A DNA stretch of 64,000 nucleotides from Bryum argenteum (lineage: Eukaryota; Streptophyta; Bryopsida; Bryales; Bryaceae). This document shows, in pieces, positions 62,040 to 64,000 of the stretch; position 1 is the first letter of the stretch, and every line of letters starts with the position of its first letter. The notes beneath the pieces were generated by a model. It did no database searches. It was not told the origin of the DNA and saw only the letters and a program-made list of their open reading frames with translations. The stretch spans positions 22,088,097 to 22,152,096 of the forward strand of contig CM073324.1 in NCBI GenBank assembly GCA_037043015.1. The letters are read 5' to 3'. Made by a program: the position numbers and the translations under genes.

Positions 62040-62250
62040 ATACAACATATCAATATTGTTAAAAAGGAAAGAACGTGTCGAAGTGGATAGGTCCTTGAAC
62101 CACATGCCTTTATGGATAGGCACACATTGAGTAGACTTTGTCTATATAACAAAACTATTAAAAAGAGCACGTAAAGTTGAACCATACGCCTTTATTGATG
62201 GGCACACTTTGTCTATACAAGGAAACCATTAAATAGAGCAAGTAAAGCTC
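62040..62250 (+). repeat. Tandem duplication of about 100 bp
   Basis: The blocks ATGCCTTTATGGATAGGCAC and TACGCCTTTATTGATGGGCA are each followed by TTTGTCTATA and ATTAAAxAGAGCA, so a unit of about 100 bp was duplicated and diverged. Confidence 0.6.
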
Positions 62251-62423
62251 GACAAAATGTCCACCTTGAGCTTCACATGAAGATGGGGTCATAACCAACA
62301 AAAAAACCCATCCTTGAAAAAGGTTGGCCCTCTATAAGCTACAACTCCTATCGTGAAGTTCGAGGTGGAGGTTAACGAACTCCCAAGCAACTAGCAACTA
62401 TGGTACCCAAGCAAGGTGTTGTC

Positions 62424-63063
62424 CCTTTTAGCAAATACAACATAAAAACCTTATATCATATCTGTAGCAGAAATACTATTGAGATGCTTTTAGCAAATAC
62501 AACATAAAAACCTTATATCATATTTGTAGCAAAAATATTATTGAGATGCTTTTAGCAAATACAACATAAAAAACCTTATATCATATCTGTAGCAGAAATA
62601 CTATTAACCCCTAAAGGCCCACGGCCGCCGATTCGGCTTTTACGGTCAAGGCCAAAAAAAATTTACAGTCAACTTCAAATGTTATGATCTCACATCCAGT
62701 GATGATCCAACGGTTGAAAATTTTCACACTACTACCTATGGTAGTCTACTTCAAGATCCTACGGTTGAAGTTATCAAAAATTTCCAAAAATATTGGACGT
62801 ACCCGCATTAGTACATAGTGGTCAGTGTTGGGATTTCAAGCTCCCAAAACATCATGGGCCTTTAGGGGTTAAGATGCTTTTAGCAAATACAACATAGAAA
62901 CCTTATATCATATTTGTAGCAGAAATATTATTGAGATGCTTTTAGCAAATACACCATAAAAAACCTTATATCATATCTGTAGCAGAAATACTATTAAGAT
63001 GCTTTTAGCAAATACAACATAGAAACCTTATATCATATTTGTAGCAGAAATATTATTGAGATG
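62424..63063 (+). repeat. 62-63 bp tandem array, six units, with MITE inserted
   Basis: Units start CTTTTAGCAAATACAACAT and end GAAATACTATTGAGATG. Boundaries: 62424, 62486, 62548 (interrupted), 62877, 62939 and 63002. Unit three is broken by a TTAA element. Unit five (62939-63001) carries ACTATTAAGATG, the unoccupied version of the insertion site. Confidence 0.92.
62608..62868 (+). mobile_element. TTAA MITE, subfamily B, with proven TTAA duplication
   Basis: 261 bp, CCCCTAAAGGCCCACGG to CATGGGCCTTTAGGGG, TIR about 15 bp. Flanks TTAA at 62604-62607 and 62869-62872. Left junction ATACTA-TTAA and right junction TTAA-GATGC rebuild ATACTATTAAGATGC, found intact at 62989-63003. Confidence 0.93.
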
Positions 63064-63492
63064 CGACCCTACTCCACATTTATTACACGATGCAATACGT
63101 TCTCTATTGATTGGCTCAAAACTCCACCGACCTTCCAAGATGGAATACGTTGTCTCACAATATTGATTGATTGGCTCATCAAGAGTAGTAAGTAGAATCG
63201 GTGGACCTACCAACCAAGGTAATGATCCAGACAGCTTCCTTCAACTTTTTCAAGTACCAGCGACTGAGCACTTGACTTCTTATTAAGAAACCTGCAGTAC
63301 AGTACAGTACTCCATGCACTACTTCCACTTCTCCAATTATGAACATGTACGAACTTCCTGAAGCTTGATACACACCCACCCAGTTACGTTTAATTGATGA
63401 GAATGCCGTTTCAACGCTACTCGTACATGTATCAAGGTTTCCTGTTCTCTGCCGACAATCTGTTCTCGATCGATGATATTTACAGGCTGCTG
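63064..63492. promoter_or_regulatory. 3' flank of the RibD/PyrR-like gene
   Basis: About 430 bp after the stop codon on the minus strand, presumably 3' UTR and spacer. A short ACAGTACAGTAC run lies at 63297-63308. Nothing else seen. Confidence 0.4.
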
Positions 63493-63931
63493 CTATGATT
63501 GTGGGAAATAGCCCTCGATGACGACGTCCTGGCCGACCATGTAACTGGACACTCGCTCAAGCTTGATAAGATCGTTGTCCATGCGGAAGCCTGGCTCACA
63601 ACGATTCTCTCCCAGCAAAACTGGAGCCACCTGCACCACAACTTTGTGCGCTGCCTCTTCCTGCATTGCTTGCTGCCCGAGAATGTTCTCCAGGCCGGAT
63701 AATTCTGGACCCCTGGAATCTAAGAGAACGCTTGTCGCCCCTCGCTGGTAACACACTTGCAAGACGTGCTCCAGTGACAAGCTTCTCATGCTCACCACGT
63801 CCACTCCCCGTGCTTGTAAGTTTTCCACTACCTGGTGGGAGTTTTCTAAGTGTGCTTGTTGGTCTGCTAGCACCAGCGTCTTCGCTGCGGATGTGTCGAA
63901 CACTTTCGATTCCACTGGGAGATCTAGAGAC
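63493..63931 (-). CDS. RibD C-terminal (PyrR/PyrD-like) riboflavin-synthesis reductase, last exon
   Basis: One exon, 63931-63493, entered in phase after an acceptor CTTGCAG at 63932; earlier exons lie beyond the right edge. It encodes about 146 residues: LPVESKVFDTSAAKTLVLAD (as in the RibD_C start, where a reduced-nucleotide-binding Rossmann-like fold begins), ENLQARGVDVVSM, VLQVCYQRGATSVLLDSRGP, HKVVVQVAPVLLGEN and a C-terminal YMVGQDVVIEGYFP, matching the GPDMLVSGFL-type ending of the family. Bacterial RibD and plant PYRD/PYRR carry out deamination and reduction of the pyrimidine intermediate of riboflavin synthesis, in plastids in plants. The usual ECGG before the helix is DSRGP here, so the exon may belong to a paralogue with altered activity. 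Moderately sure of the family. Confidence 0.6.
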
Positions 63932-64000
63932 CTGCAAGGTAATGTGCTCATTAGATATTTGTTTGTTGAGGAAGCAATTTTTTTGTGCATGGGCAAAGTA

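Overview
The window is nuclear DNA from a land plant. It shows GT-AG introns, plant-type families (a SCARECROW-like GRAS protein, a PMT/DUF248 methyltransferase, an XS-domain RNA-silencing protein, a telobox MYB protein) and long A/T-rich, repeat-filled spacers. The intron-rich genes and mixed protein signatures would fit a non-seed plant (bryophyte or lycophyte), but I cannot fix the species from sequence alone.

Layout. Genes sit in three islands. Island 1 (1-15.7 kb) holds an ARMH3/C10orf76-like armadillo-helical protein (minus, C-terminus off the left edge), nucleoporin SEH1 (minus), an XS-domain SGS3/FDM-like protein (plus, divergent from SEH1) and a long DUF707 glycosyltransferase-like gene (minus, convergent with the XS gene). 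Island 2 (30.7-48.6 kb) holds a PMT-type Golgi methyltransferase (minus), a TRF-like telobox MYB gene (plus) and a SCL28-type GRAS gene (plus). At the right edge is the last exon of a RibD/PyrR-like riboflavin-biosynthesis reductase (minus). I rebuilt the exon models by hand from splice signals, reading-frame phase and family similarity. The genes are unrelated housekeeping or regulatory loci, not an operon or cluster.

The spacers (15.7-30.7, 33.7-39.9, 43.7-46.1 and 48.6-63.5 kb) and the introns of the DUF707 gene are dominated by short non-autonomous mobile elements and satellites. The main discovery is a set of at least twelve small elements, in several subfamilies, that end in CCCCTAA/TTAGGGG (or CCCTTAA) and are flanked by TTAA. 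One copy interrupts a 62-bp tandem array, and an intact sister unit shows the empty site with a single TTAA. This proves a TTAA target duplication, the hallmark of piggyBac or Kolobok transposases, which are not usual in land plants. Other families are PIF/Harbinger-type MITEs with TTA/TAA duplications, a mariner-type MITE with a TA duplication, a TIR family with AGTGCTACGAGCG ends (one copy a large foldback), a perfect-TIR 252-bp MITE, and tRNA-derived SINE-like elements. A shared retroelement 3' end carries a variable-sequence hairpin and a (TATC)n tail, which in one copy has grown to about 316 bp. I found no intact transposase, rRNA, functional tRNA or CRISPR array.
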